Shown one piece after another: positions 1 to 11,857 of a DNA stretch of 64,000 bases. The notes below the pieces were generated by a model that saw only the letters and a list, made by a program, of their open reading frames with translations, had not been told where the DNA came from and did not search any database. Every line of letters begins with the position of its first letter. Position 1 is the first letter of the stretch. The stretch lies in NCBI GenBank assembly GCA_024699855.1, contig JAMPIQ010000002.1:8184001-8248000 (forward strand), in the 5' to 3' direction. The DNA comes from Aphelenchoides besseyi (Eukaryota > Nematoda > Chromadorea > Rhabditida > Aphelenchoididae). Made by a program: the position numbers and the translations under genes.

Positions 1-103
1 ACGGCTGATTGCGATACGAGCGAAGGTATTACGCTAATGCACCAGATAATTAAAAAGGCGAGTAGAAGATCAATTAAGAGATCAAAGAGATTGCACATCG
101 ATA

Positions 104-3100
104 CTATTGAAAGTCTTCGATTAACAGCTTGTGAATTTGCGGTGCTGCAGTGTTTTGTAACCAAAGAAGTTTTCTTTTCGCCGCTTTTAAATGAACTTGA
201 AGATGCGATGGCCACTGGTCCAAAAGATTCTCCACCAACTCCAACTCGTCGTTCGTTTTAACGGCGTGAATCAAGAGCTTTGCTATTCTGTCGGGTTTTC
301 CGGTATTAACAGCGAAAAGAAGTTGTCGTTCGTGTGTTGAAAGGCGGCCAATTCCGCGCCAAAAGACCTCTCGGAACTTGCGATTGTACTGAATTGAATA
401 ACTGACCTGTAAAATAGAAATTAAAGGCGTTTTTGCTGTGGAATTAACCTGCAAGACCGAAAGATAAACCGCAGCATTGCGAGTTCGCACAATTGCTGTC
501 ACAACGTTCTCTATTAACTCCTCGTCTCGGACACAAGTCGCTAACTGAATATTGACCGACCATTGACTGTTGGATGGAGAGTTCTGTGATTGTCGAAGAA
601 GACCCATCAAAGCCGCCAACTCTGCGGGTCCGGCTTCGGTGAAAAGAAAATGACAAACCGCTGTGATCTAAACAGAAATGATAATCGTGGTCTTCGTTTT
701 ACTTACTTGTTGGTGATGATCCGCGTGCAAAGCACTTGGCTGTGAAATCCATTGCCGCAACTGACGATTCTGATCACAAGACGGCAAATTAGCTGCACAT
801 CGCAGTTGATACAATTTGGCAAGACGCATTGGACTCAACAACCAAACGGCTGCAAGCTCCACATTTGCAGAAGCGGCGCGATCTAGATGACGGTCAAGTT
901 GTTGAATTACGGCGGTGAAATGAATCAACAACGGTCCCACGAGCGGCGTTCCGCTAACCAAATCAACAACTCCGTGCATTGCATCCAATCCAACTAACAA
1001 AACACCCAAATCCTCTTCTTTTGCCAAATATCCCAGTAAACGAACATACAACTGCGGGACGTCCGATTGACTCAAATACGTTTCAGCATCGACAATCAAC
1101 TGCATTCTCGACATTACTGGTATATCCGTGTGGTCACGATGCAGTTGATCGATGAGAAGTCGCCAATTGTCCAGGTCGTAATTGACTTTGTACGGATAGA
1201 TCCAATGTGGATTGGCCAAAATGTATTGATAAGATTGAACACCCAAATCAACAAAGCGAATGGTCTCGTTGTGCAGCCAAAACTGTCGAACTGTTTGTCC
1301 CGAAGATGATCGAATCGAACCGAACGAATAGCCGACGGGAATCGACCACAACGGCGTTTCATTTGGATCAGCTCTTCGATGTTTTGGTGCAACTTGTTGT
1401 TGAAGTTCAGTTGGCCTCGTACTTTGTGGGTCGACAGCCGGAAATTTGTCTCCACGAAAAACGGGAATTCGATTTCTTTCGCGTTTTAACGAATTTCCTT
1501 GACCGCGTTGACGTTTTCGTGTGTTGCGTCCACGATTTTGACGATGTTTCTGTTTGTCTGTTACGGAAGTATCTCGACGACTTCTAATTGACGGTGGAAT
1601 AGCCGACGCGTTCCAAGAATCCGCCAAATAAACCACGTAGTTGTTTTGGTCGGAAACTCGTTGAGTCATTCGAATCGAATGATCATCGTAATTACGACTG
1701 AAACTGATTTTCGTTGATCATTCTCTTGAAATGATTTAACCTTAATACAATCTCCGGTACCCCTCGATTCAAAAGCCATCCTTCAATCGCAGTCGAAAGA
1801 CGTTCTTCTTCTGCTCCGTGATCGGCAAATGCAGGAAGTGCGGACCAAAGAGCATCTCGTTTCACAGCTTTGAAGGAGTTTTCAGCCAAAAACCTAAACT
1901 ACTTAGCGTAAGAATGAGTCACAAGTCTCTTACCGTGTTACTCCCTGTCTAAATTTCTCTAAACCCAGTAGGTCTTTAATCATCTTGACTATTACGGCTC
2001 CCTGAAATTTGTTCAATAAATTCACAGCGCAAATAAACCACAGACTTTAGTATACAAATTCACACCGTCAAAAAGATCGTCAGCATCCCGTTGAGTTTCG
2101 GTCGAATGAACAAGTGCAGTTCGATGATTAGATGTCTAAAGACAAGTTGTTTGTAGTCGAAATCTCAACTCACTTGTCTTCTCAACAATTCGATCAGTTC
2201 CATGTAATACTCGTTATCGGTCAGATGCGGATGATCAGTGTTCAAGAAATCAAAAACAAAATACGAAGTAAAACCCTCGCTGAGCCAAACATCCGACCAA
2301 TCTGATACAGAAACCATACTCCCAAACCATTGATGAATGATTTCATGTGCAATAACCTTCTGTACTCTGTACTGTTCGGCTATTCGATCAACAGTCATGT
2401 TTTGTCCTGCAAACCAACATTTAAATACATGCGTTTCCGTCTAACCTTCTAATGCCGAACTTGACAGCAGGATATTCGAATCACGGAAAACTATTAATCC
2501 CCAATTTTGCATTGCGTCAACGGGATAGTTAGATGTAACAACAAGATCCAACTTATCCAACGGGTACAAAACCTCGACGTCCTTTTCAACACGGTCGAAA
2601 ATCACCGGAGCAAAATGAGCAGCGAAATGTCCGCCAATGATGCTGTCTGTTTGAGTCCAAATGGAAAGCGGTAGATGTCGAGTTGTATGAAGTTCCAAGG
2701 GCGTCATTTCAGCTAAACACACAGATTACATTCATATCGTTAGTTGGCTAACCGAGAACAAAGGCCAAAAGAAAAACAGGCATTTGAGGTGTCTCACGGT
2801 ACTTCGTGAGTCCAACATCCGCGCGAATTTCTTTTGCACTTCCCAACGGTCGAGTGTTGAACAGTGGACTTAATTGAAGCGGATGGATTATAGAAACGTT
2901 GAAGGTCGATCGAAATCTCGGTTCATCCCAACACGGCAAGAAGGTCTTGGCGAAAGCAGGTTCAAATTTTGTTGTAAACCCAACGAATCTTCGACGAGTT
3001 TTCGATCCGTCTTTTCCGTAAATCATTTGACTAATACAGTGAGTACCTTCGGTTTCAGATTGACAGATTCGTGTTCGAAATTCGATCAATAATCGGTACC

Positions 3101-4298
3101 AACCGGCGGCTAATCGTTGATTCAATTCCACCAATACAAGATCGCGTTTCAAATCTCGTCTTACCGTGTTGACAACAACCAAATGATCTAAAACAATTTG
3201 TTTATGAATCGATAGTATTTGTTTCGACGAACCATCACGTTCAACTTTTAAACGTTCAATGAAAATATTTGAAGCGGCATGCAAGTGAATTTCGCTGGCC
3301 GTCGAGTTGCCGAACGATTCGACGAGAATCCTCGCTCTTCCATGTAAGTGTTCATTTGTAGTGAATTCTGTGAAATCAAACTCTAACTCATAATGCAAAG
3401 GGCGTATATCGTGGGGTAGTTGATGAGTAGCAGCAAATTGTGCCGTTGATTTGTGAGTCCAAACGTTCGGCCGCGGTTCCTCCGCATCGGGAGCGTAAAC
3501 ATCACGAAGCGTCAGTTTTACTGGTACATTGGAATGCGGAGGCTGAAGAGTTACAATGTCAATTTGGTCAGTGGCCGTGTCATGAGGTGCGATAAGCCCA
3601 TCAACCGATTGATTAGTTTGATTGAATGGCGGAAGAACGGTTGTTGCAACATTTCCATTCACAGGTTTGTTAATTGCAGCAATCAAAAAAGTCTGTTAGA
3701 GCAAATCGGTTAGACAGGAAAGCAGTAACTTACGTCATTGCTTCCGAATTCAATTTCCGATATCCAATGACCAACGAGAATAGTCAGAAAAATGCCGAAG
3801 AAAAACAGAGCCTGAATCAGAAAACAGTACACACACTTTTCCATACAACTTCGTGGTTTTCGTTGAGCTACGTAACCTAAAGTAAATGTCTTCGTATTAA
3901 CTCCCGTTACTCACTTCTTCGTTGTTTATTTTTATTGAAATGCGCCAACACCGTTGCGGCACCATTCACTTGCTGTGAACTCAACGAGCCGTTTTGGATT
4001 GGCAAGTGATGATGAATAGATCCGCGTATACATGGCTCCAGTTCGTCGGCTGGCAAACACGTTGCTCTTACGTACGTAATTCCTGAAAAAATGTTCAATA
4101 GAAACGATGTTTTTCCTTTTAAACAACAACTGACGATCTCAAGCCTAGACTTCTTCCGAAATTCAATTTACGCGTTTTGCAGAAACGAAATGCTTACGAA
4201 GAAATAATCGTCACAACTTTGTGAGAACAAATTTTTGTTTAAATTCACGATCGTTCCTCACCTTTCGGAAGCTTATGCTCGGATCTTAGGAGACTCAT
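104..4298 (-). CDS. M1-family membrane aminopeptidase (aminopeptidase N-like)
   Basis: Predicted type II membrane zinc aminopeptidase of about 1,203 residues in 12 exons (4298-4262, 4082-3915, 3876-3734, 3692-2753, 2712-2446, 2406-2174, 2135-2046, 2001-1934, 1893-1741, 1697-707, 667-449, 406-104). It should remove N-terminal residues from peptides outside the cell. A hydrophobic signal anchor lies near residues 84-106, followed by the N-terminal M1 domain. The zinc site HEIIH with the third ligand Glu 18 residues on (WLSEGF) is intact near residues 539-562. The exopeptidase motif GAMEN reads DAMQN near 495-499. An Arg-rich, low-complexity insert of about 90 residues (roughly 727-817) interrupts the region after the catalytic domain. 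The end matches the helical ERAP1-like C-terminal domain. The last 42-nt intron (448-407) is in frame and could be retained. The ATG at 4298 is the only Met in its exon; an upstream exon is possible. Confidence 0.88.
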
Positions 4299-7085
4299 TT
4301 CCAGATCTTCAATGTTGAAAAAGCATTCGTAGACGTTTGGAACGCTTCTTTCGTATTCAACTGTACGGTTAGATCGTGGCTGAAACGTTTGTTTTTAGCG
4401 ATTCAGAAGAATGGGGCATGTGAGGGGATTAGTCGAAACGCAAGTTGACCGTTTCGTTCGATGCCAACGGTCACGATTCGATTCAGGAGATTAAAAACGC
4501 GTCCATTTTCGGTTTTGTAGTTCCCGACGTTTATTCTTTGAAGGCTAATGACACTGCTCATTCTAGAATTATGAATCAGAATCCATAGCAGAGTGAATTA
4601 CGATTCAATTGACAGTCGGGAATCAAATTTCGGCGGCCAATTAGCGCGCTATCCGCTTGCAATTCAACACCTCGATCGCCAAAAATTCTACTGGGACTTG
4701 GAATTAAGGGGCGGTGGCGTTTTGATTAGAAGGCTGAGGCGTTTAATTGACGGCGCTCGCATTCAAAAGACTTCTGCTTCATTTTCACGTCAAAAGCGGA
4801 GATGTGCAACAACGATAACTCGGGACGATCACTCGCTGCTACGGAGCGGAACTCGATGAGGCGCCAGAACACGTCGAGTTCGTGTAATGAGTTGTGTAAC
4901 CGAATACAATCAGTCTGCTCGACGAATCCAACGGTCAGACGTAATTACAAACAAAATGGACATGAGGAGCTTAAAAGTCAAGTTTCCATTGGGATTTCGG
5001 TCGGATGTCACAAGAGTGGCGGGGCGGATTGTTTTTCAAATGGACAGAAAGTAGAAAACACGCGGAAATCGCGAGTCTTCTCAATTCAAAAGGAATTCAT
5101 GCAAATTAATTGGCATAACGGCACGTCAACTGCCTTCTCATCTCCCTTCTACGCCTCAGTTGCCATAAGCTCACGACTTTAAGGCAGAGAAGTTTTGAAG
5201 AGTTGCGCAGATGGTTGAATTCAAAAACTTCAAAGCAAATTTTCGTATAATTCACGAGAAAACCTCGAACATTCGGTGGTCGCAGATTCGACATTTTTTC
5301 CCAACAGTCGGAAACAAAATCACAACGAAAACTCAAGAGTCTTGAACGGCGCCGCAACCTAAAGGTCGTCTTTCGAGTTAATCCGCTTGGCCTTTCGACT
5401 GTGACAAAATTTTTTGAATTTCATCGAAACGGACGTTTGTCGGACTTTAACAACGTCAACTGAGCCGTTCCCACGATTCAAGAAGTCAGTCGTCTGATTT
5501 CTTTGGTTGTCTGTTCGTGGAAAACAGTCGCCAAAGATACTCACTTCTTTAGTTCTTGTGAGCTATTTAAAAGGTTTAACGATCCTTACGATTTGGAAGT
5601 ACAAGAAAACAAAAGGCTCTGTTGTTTGACATAGAGATTCAATCAAAATGCACGCACTTCTCAGGCCCATAATCAACTCGAATGTCCATTTCTTTGCAGG
5701 TGTTCTTGACATACGGTTATGACCACATTTCCATGCCATTTTTTGTCTTCAGTCAAAGGCTGTCAACTTCAGTTCGTCCATTTTCGCCCACAACAAAAAT
5801 TGCCTTGGGCTTCAAAGCTAAAAGCTGAGAAAAGAGAAATTCGAAAGTTTAGCTAATGCAATGGTCAATTTCAATCCCTGTCATGAGTCAAAATTAGAAA
5901 CCCTGAAAACAGGCTCACTAACGAAGAACAATCGTCTGCGCCAATGGTGCCAATTTGATGCGACACTTCGTTTTGATCTTAAGATTTGCTCGAAGAAATT
6001 GGCCAAATCGAGCTTTGACATCAAACACACGCCCTCGCCGTTTGAACAACATTTGCTCTGGGGATTTGAAATCGAAGATTATGACGAAGAACATTCAAAC
6101 ATGTCACGAATTGAGAAAGGAATTTACAACCAAGTCAGTCTCGAACCAATAGCTATTAATTAACTTGTTGAAGCGCACAGTAATCGAACATAATACTCGA
6201 ATAATGCGAACACACCTGCGACCTTACAAACAAAAAACCACCGCTATTGACCTTCCGGATTGTCGAACGAGCCGAGTGAATAATTCACGGTCTAACTGTT
6301 GAATACAAAAAGAGCAACAGAGGTAATAAAAGGTCCAAAAATAACGCCAATGATTTGATTTTGCAGAATTGTAACCGCTGGACGTGAAATTAACGTTCCA
6401 CTGAAACAGCATAAACTTTTCCTCTTTACAACTCCAACCGTTTCAACAACTCCCGCTGCGCCGTCAAAAGCAATTTGTTGGCCAAAACGTCCATTGCACT
6501 CAGCATCTTGGTATTGTCAAGTTGCCACGAGGACCGTCGTGTTGCGCAGCTTCTTTGGTCACCTGTTGGATGTTTGTGAGCATAATTGACGCACGCGGCG
6601 GGAAAGCACAATTGACAACAGACATTTGTATGTGATTTTGTTGTTGTATCCTCTCAATTCCCAAATTCAATAAGGTGGGTATCAATGAGGAAACAAAAAC
6701 ACGTCTATGGTAGAGGCGAGAAGTAGCATCACAGAACTTGACATTGAACTTGTATCTAAACGGTCGTAAACATTCGAATTTCAAACACTTCAACGTCGGG
6801 GCGTAAATTGACTCTTAGAGTTTTTGTGTGACTGACTGATTTTGATTGGCGATGTAATTTGTGAGACGACCGGCGACTTCAAAAAAAACTCCAACAATCA
6901 GATAAAACTGTCGACCACCTTGTCGTCTCGTTGTCATTAAGACCGTCAGTTTTTGTCGTGGAGGATAGTCGACTTAATTTCACAGGTCGTTTGTTTCACA
7001 GTTCCAAGTGCCGGTTACCTTCTGACAATGATAACAGCTTTAAAATTGGATCAACAATAAAAATGTCGAGATCTTGGATTTCCAC
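4299..7085. other. Intergenic stretch, no gene recognised
   Basis: Only unsupported open frames are present. Two deserve mention. On the plus strand 5861-6163 encodes 100 residues with an ATG but no recognisable domain. On the minus strand the frame ending at 6426 (TAA) carries an amphipathic stretch (MDVLANKLLL) that could be the last exon of a small gene, but I could not find a consistent upstream exon. The first half may hold the promoter of the aminopeptidase gene, and the last few hundred bases that of the GT92 gene. Confidence 0.4.
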
Positions 7086-8943
7086 ATGTTATTGGGTGTT
7101 TCTTCCTGTGCTGAGGTTATCGTACATACTGTCCTTTTAAACATTAAGTTTAGGTATCAACAAAACATCAGAAATGTTCTTTACATCTTTTTGTTTGTCT
7201 TCGTGTTTACTGTCAACTACAATTGGTCAACACAGGAAATTGCAATCATCTCTTCAACTTATTTTACGCACGAAAAAAGCGGGTTAGTCATCGAAGATTA
7301 GTCTCGAAGTTGCGTTTTCAGTTACCCACCAAATACAATGGCTGTTTTATTCAATTCACAAAAAAGCTTATGGCCACCAAGACCGTTCATTTGCATCACA
7401 AACAACGCTACCGATGTGAAAGCTTCGTTGGCGCGTATTCGCTACGCATTTGAACCGATTTACATTTGTCGATGGGCGGTTTACATTTTGACGTGTCCAA
7501 TTGTTGCCAATCCAACTAGTTTTGCAATAACAGATACTCGATTTAGTTCGGGAACAATTACGGTACAAAACGAATTAGTTTACGATATGCGTTTGGATTC
7601 AGATTCCACATCGTCAAGCAGTTCAAAAACAAATGGGTGTTGTCGCATGTTTCTCTCCGCTCTTCTACAACGAACGATGGCAGTTGTTGATTCAAACACT
7701 GGAAATTTACCGGCAACTGGGTGTTGACTTACAAGTTTTCTACGTTCAAAGTATGTTACAAGAAATCCACGAGTTTCTTCAAGTAAGTTAACGATACGCT
7801 TGCATCATGTAATGTTTAAGGTTTACGAGAAGTTAAACATTGCTCGAATTGAAACGTGGAATCAACTGCGCTTTGATCCTGAGCGAACATACTCTTTGGG
7901 CTATGATCCAAATGCCGAGCTAGAGTGGAGAAATCAAGCCACTGCACACACTGATTGCTTTCTCAATTATAAGGTATTCTCACATCGATGGTTCAATAAA
8001 CTTTTCTATTGCAGCAATCAGCAGAATTCATAATCATTTCGGATATTGACGACATTCTGTTTCCCAAATTGGGATCCACTTATCTTGAGGAGTTTCGTCG
8101 TCTTTCTTCTACTTTTCCATATTCTGCCGGGTTCTCTTACAGTCGTTACAACACAGAAATCGAAAGCAGTCGCTCTCCATCAGATTTCTCACTTTCGTCA
8201 CTAATCAGCAGCGCTCGAATTGCAGACGAATGGGAAGACGGAAAGTAATTCGGAAGTAGTACATGCTTTTTTGAAATGATAATTGCAGATACGTGGTTAA
8301 ACCGCAGCACGTCGAAACTGTTTGGCTGCATTGGCCAGGTATTAGATGCTTGTTCGGTCATCTCAGTAGCTGATAATTTCAGGTCTAATGCAATTGGGAT
8401 ATCGATTGTATGCCGTAGATGAGGATGTGAACATTATGGTTCACATGAGAAATTGGAGTATGGTGAGCAAAAATAATCGATTCATATTATTCAATGTTTA
8501 GGTAAACGTTAATACGAACGATGGTCGTAGATCTCAACGGGTATTTTGGTTCTCTTAGTCTTATGATTTTGTAGTTGTAGTTCTTCAACATGTTCAAATA
8601 TCAAATCAACGACATTATACGTTCTGAACTCATCGATACGTTGGATCGAAATTTTCGGCGATTCCTGCGCTTGTACGCACAAAACGAATTCAATCGTCTA
8701 CCCTACCGTATTATCTACTATCCGCTCATTGAAAGTTGTTACAATCGCATATTCTACGGTCGATCCAAACATCCGACTTCATGTCCCGGTCCGTTGCGTT
8801 GTGAGATTCCTAAAGTTCCCGGTCTCAAGTGTGCCGTTGCCAAACGAGAATATCAACATGTTGCAATGAACGGAAATGTCAAACTGCACTTTCCAATATC
8901 ACCCGGTGAATTTGGTATCAATAGCGATGGCTGTGCAATGTAA
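7086..8943 (+). CDS. GT92 (DUF23) glycosyltransferase
   Basis: Type II membrane glycosyltransferase of family 92, about 510 residues in nine exons (7086-7282, 7322-7562, 7603-7782, 7821-7973, 8015-8244, 8289-8338, 8383-8462, 8502-8540, 8581-8943). Characterised GT92 members are galactosyltransferases acting on glycans in the Golgi; the acceptor here cannot be read from sequence. A short cytoplasmic tail and a hydrophobic anchor (around YIFLFVFVF) come first. Family hallmarks follow: ACFSPLFYNERWQLL, the EWRNQATAHTDC block and the DIDD metal-binding motif. The ORF appears to shift frame near 7560, but a 40-nt intron (7563-7602) restores it. All eight introns are 38-46 nt. Intron 3 ends in AAG at 7820. 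The start at 7086 is the first in-frame ATG before the anchor; an upstream exon cannot be excluded. AATAAA lies at about 8979. The 3' end faces the Sds3-like gene. Confidence 0.9.
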
Positions 8944-9368
8944 GCTGCCGTGTTGTTTAGACTCCGGTTTTCAATTAAATAAAAAAACTTCTACTTACTG
9001 GCTATTTGATTGTACCTAAACAACTAGAGTAGTCATAATGGAAGCACAAAAACAACTAGTGTTTATGTCCAAAAAAGATACCCGTTTTATTATAAAAATG
9101 CGAAAAGCTGCAAATTGGGATAGGGGTCTTAGCAAGGCTTCAAGATCATAACATCGGAAGTTTTAGATGGTTACAATAAGGGCAAAAATGGAAGTCAAGT
9201 AGCGCATTTGAGGTATTTAAGACTTAAATTCATCATCTAAGAAATCACTAGAAGATGAGAACAACAGGAAAATAAACAAACGGGTTCCCTTAGCTATGAG
9301 AATGAAAAAAATGCAAAAAGAAAACAATCGATTGAGCTCCAGGCTCAATTTCCTATCGATAGAAAACA
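8944..9368. other. Short convergent intergenic spacer
   Basis: Lies between the 3' ends of two converging genes. It contains an AATAAA signal about 35 nt after the GT92 stop codon, then AT-rich sequence without a supported gene. Confidence 0.5.
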
Positions 9369-10661
9369 TCAACTTGCACTGCTGTTCAATGGGGATCGCG
9401 TTTGGTGTCGAGGAGAATAACTGGCTGAAGTGCCGGTTTTTGGCGGTGTGTCCGTGTGTTCAACTTTCCGACCAATTCGTACACGACCAGAACGAAGATC
9501 GTCAAGAGTTGCAAACACTTCCCTAGTATCGCCCGGCTGTCGGGCCTTAATGTGCACGTATTCATCGGCCAACATCGCAACAATGGCCGGAAACCGTGTG
9601 TAATTTGTTGTTTGAACGAAGAGTTTTTGTCCACGATAAAAACTAAATTCTTGTTGGAATCGATGTGGAAAAGATGGAAACTCACGTCTTTCCATCGTAA
9701 ACCAAACGACTTTTATCCAAAGCAACTTTGTGTCTCGGTCTTATTAAACGAGCCACCTCATAGTAATCAACATCAGTTGGCGTTGTACTTTGATTCAGAT
9801 ACAAAAGATCCGATTTGATTGCCGAATCGCTGGTTAATCGACCGGGTAGTGTGTCACGTTTCTCGAGAATTACGGCAGCAGTTGGAGATTCAGTGAGTGC
9901 GCTGAAACAAATAAAAACATGAAAGTGAAACGAAACCCACTCGTCATCTTCTGTAAACTGTGGTTCCAAATCCAGAGGTTTATCAGCGGCATGCAACACA
10001 CTCAACGTTCTTCGATCCAACAAATTCATTTGCTTCACTCGATCTTGCAAACACTCTTTCAGTTTTTCGAGCTGATTGTAGAGCAGCATTTGAAGTCCTT
10101 TTATTTCCTCTTGTTTTTCGTGTTCAATTCGTTGCAACTCGTCCTCGCGTCTCCTTTTGTACCAGAGCTCTTTGCGCTGAAAGTTGAAGTTACAAAATTT
10201 ATGTTGAAGGTTTGGAGGTCAATGGAAGCCGATTGCGAAATCCAGAAAGCGAATAAGCCAAAACTTGCTTTCAAACTAATCGATCGAGTAAAATATCAAA
10301 CTCAAAGATAAACGAATCAAATGACTTACCTTCTTACTCTCTCTAATCATCTGCTTTCTTTCGTCTCTTCTCTCGATAATCAACGTCGATTCGCGTCGAA
10401 GTGACGGATCAGTTCGATCGAGAATCCGCTGTCTTTCGGCCAACAACTCTTGGCGTTCGCGATGCAAAAATCTGAAGACAACGAGCAATGGAAATGAAGT
10501 TTGACTTCTTACTTTTTCCGGTAACTGTCACCATTAGGTTTGTGCGGATGTCGAAGACCGTTCACAGTCGTTGAGGTTGAAGTCGAGGGCCCGGGAGAAG
10601 CGTACGAGTCGGCCTGGAAGGAGGAGGCAGCGGTCGAAATTGTTCCGATTCCATTTTCCAT
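9369..10661 (-). CDS. Sds3-like subunit of the Sin3/histone deacetylase complex
   Basis: Nuclear corepressor subunit of about 338 residues in five exons (10661-10513, 10471-10330, 10176-9941, 9901-9686, 9642-9369). In the family, Sds3/SUDS3 and BRMS1 dimerise through a coiled coil and bind Sin3, which is needed for HDAC integrity. Here a Ser/Thr-rich N-terminus leads into a charged helical region (HRERQELLAERQ) and a long coiled coil (EIKGLQMLLYNQLEKLKECL). The C-terminal domain aligns with the capped-tudor end of SUDS3: RLVYDGKTFYRGQKLFV, then a FPAIVAML strand and a terminal LDDLRSGRVRIGRK. Length is close to human SUDS3. The first ATG at 10661 was chosen. The assignment rests on domain order and the C-terminal match; the closest named paralog (SUDS3 versus BRMS1) is not certain. 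Confidence 0.68.
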
Positions 10662-11201
10662 TCCGTGTTGAACATCAAAGTACAGAAGTTTGTTCAATTG
10701 CAATTCGAATATCTAACTCCAAAAAAAGAAATTCGAGCGGCTGCTTCGGTTGAGAGTCCAGGAAAACCGAACGAATTTTGGCGGCAGTTTTTGAGTTGGG
10801 GCGCAATTCGCGTGCTTGAAAGACGCGTCTTCGTGGGTTTCGGCAGTCCAACGGGACCCAAAATGCGCGTTCAGTAAGACGATTGGTTGGACAAGAAAAT
10901 TCGCTTACCAGCTGGATTCAAAGATAATGAACGGTAGTTCGTGCAGAGCACTCGGTTGCCGAGGGTCTTCGTGTCTCTATTTGATGGTCTGTTTTCGTCA
11001 ACAAAAACCAATGAGCTCGGAATGATAATCGATGAGCACAAGTGCACGGCCATTTGTTTTTTGTGTCTTCATTCTTAGATCGTGGTTATTGTGAAAACCT
11101 TCGAGTTTTTCTCGAATATTCGCGGGTCTTTGGGTTTCGCTTTTTACGTTAAATGCGTGTGCTTTTGATTATATGACGACGTGCTTCTTTTTAGGTCCAA
11201 G
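10662..11201. other. Divergent promoter region, no gene recognised
   Basis: Lies between the divergent Sds3-like and U1-C genes and probably contains both promoters. A polypyrimidine-AG at 11193-11194 (CTTTTTAG) sits 7 nt before the U1-C ATG and probably marks a trans-splice acceptor or a 5' UTR intron end. Confidence 0.4.
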
Positions 11202-11690
11202 ATGCCCAAATATTATTGCGACTATTGGTAAGGTCTTTTTTCGCTGTTCATTTTTTACGGTCAGGATTTTCAGTGACACGTTTTTGACTCACGATTCGCC
11301 ATCGGTTCGCAAAACTCATAACGGCGGTCGAAAACACAAAGAGAACGTTCGAATGTATTACCAGAACTGGATGGAACAACAAGCACAGAAGTTAGTGGAT
11401 GCAACGACGAAAGCATTCAGTCATAGGCCAATGATACCTGGAATGCCTGGAATGGCTGCTGGAATTCCATTGGTAAGTGAAATAACTTTGCTCTTAAGTG
11501 GTTTTGATTTTAGCCCAATCGACCGCCGATGCATCCGGCGATGATGCGTGCACCGTTGCCGTTTCCGTACGCTATTCCGGGAGCTATGCAAAGGCCGGGA
11601 ATGATTCCCGGAGCTATTCCACCACTTCCACCTGGCGCTGCTCCGATGCCGCGAATTCCGATGCCCACCCAACTGCCTCGACCAGTTTAA
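11202..11690 (+). CDS. snrpc: U1 small nuclear ribonucleoprotein C
   Basis: Core protein of the U1 snRNP, about 133 residues in three exons (11202-11227, 11274-11472, 11514-11690). U1-C stabilises pairing of U1 snRNA with the 5' splice site. The N-terminal U1-C type zinc finger is complete: MPKYYCDYC, then [15 protein letters not shown] and GGRKH, with the two Cys and two His in the usual places. A conserved helix follows ([15 protein letters not shown]), then the normal Pro/Met/Gly-rich tail. The first intron splits the second zinc Cys codon. A TTTTTAG acceptor 7 nt before the ATG fixes the start. The 3' end is 168 nt upstream of the next gene on the same strand, close enough that an operon with POLE2 is conceivable, though nothing else supports it. 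Confidence 0.95.
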
Positions 11691-11857
11691 CGGGCCAGAA
11701 TTTACGACCGTTTTGTTTGGTTTAATTATAAACGAATGTTACTTTGTTTACTTTTCTTTGTACTGTGGGTTTCTCTCAGCCCAGTGATTATTTTTCGAAC
11801 TAACTTGTCACCTTCAATTTGTGGTATTGACGTTTACTTTTTGGAATCTGAAGTACA

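Noticed and set aside
7540..7610. Possible frameshift pseudogene in the GT92 gene
   Set aside because: A 40-nt GT-AG intron at 7563-7602 restores the conserved sequence exactly.
11498..11725. Alternative Ser-rich frame over the U1-C tail
   Set aside because: It is a shadow of the Pro/Met-rich U1-C C-terminus, which continues in phase from the zinc-finger exon.
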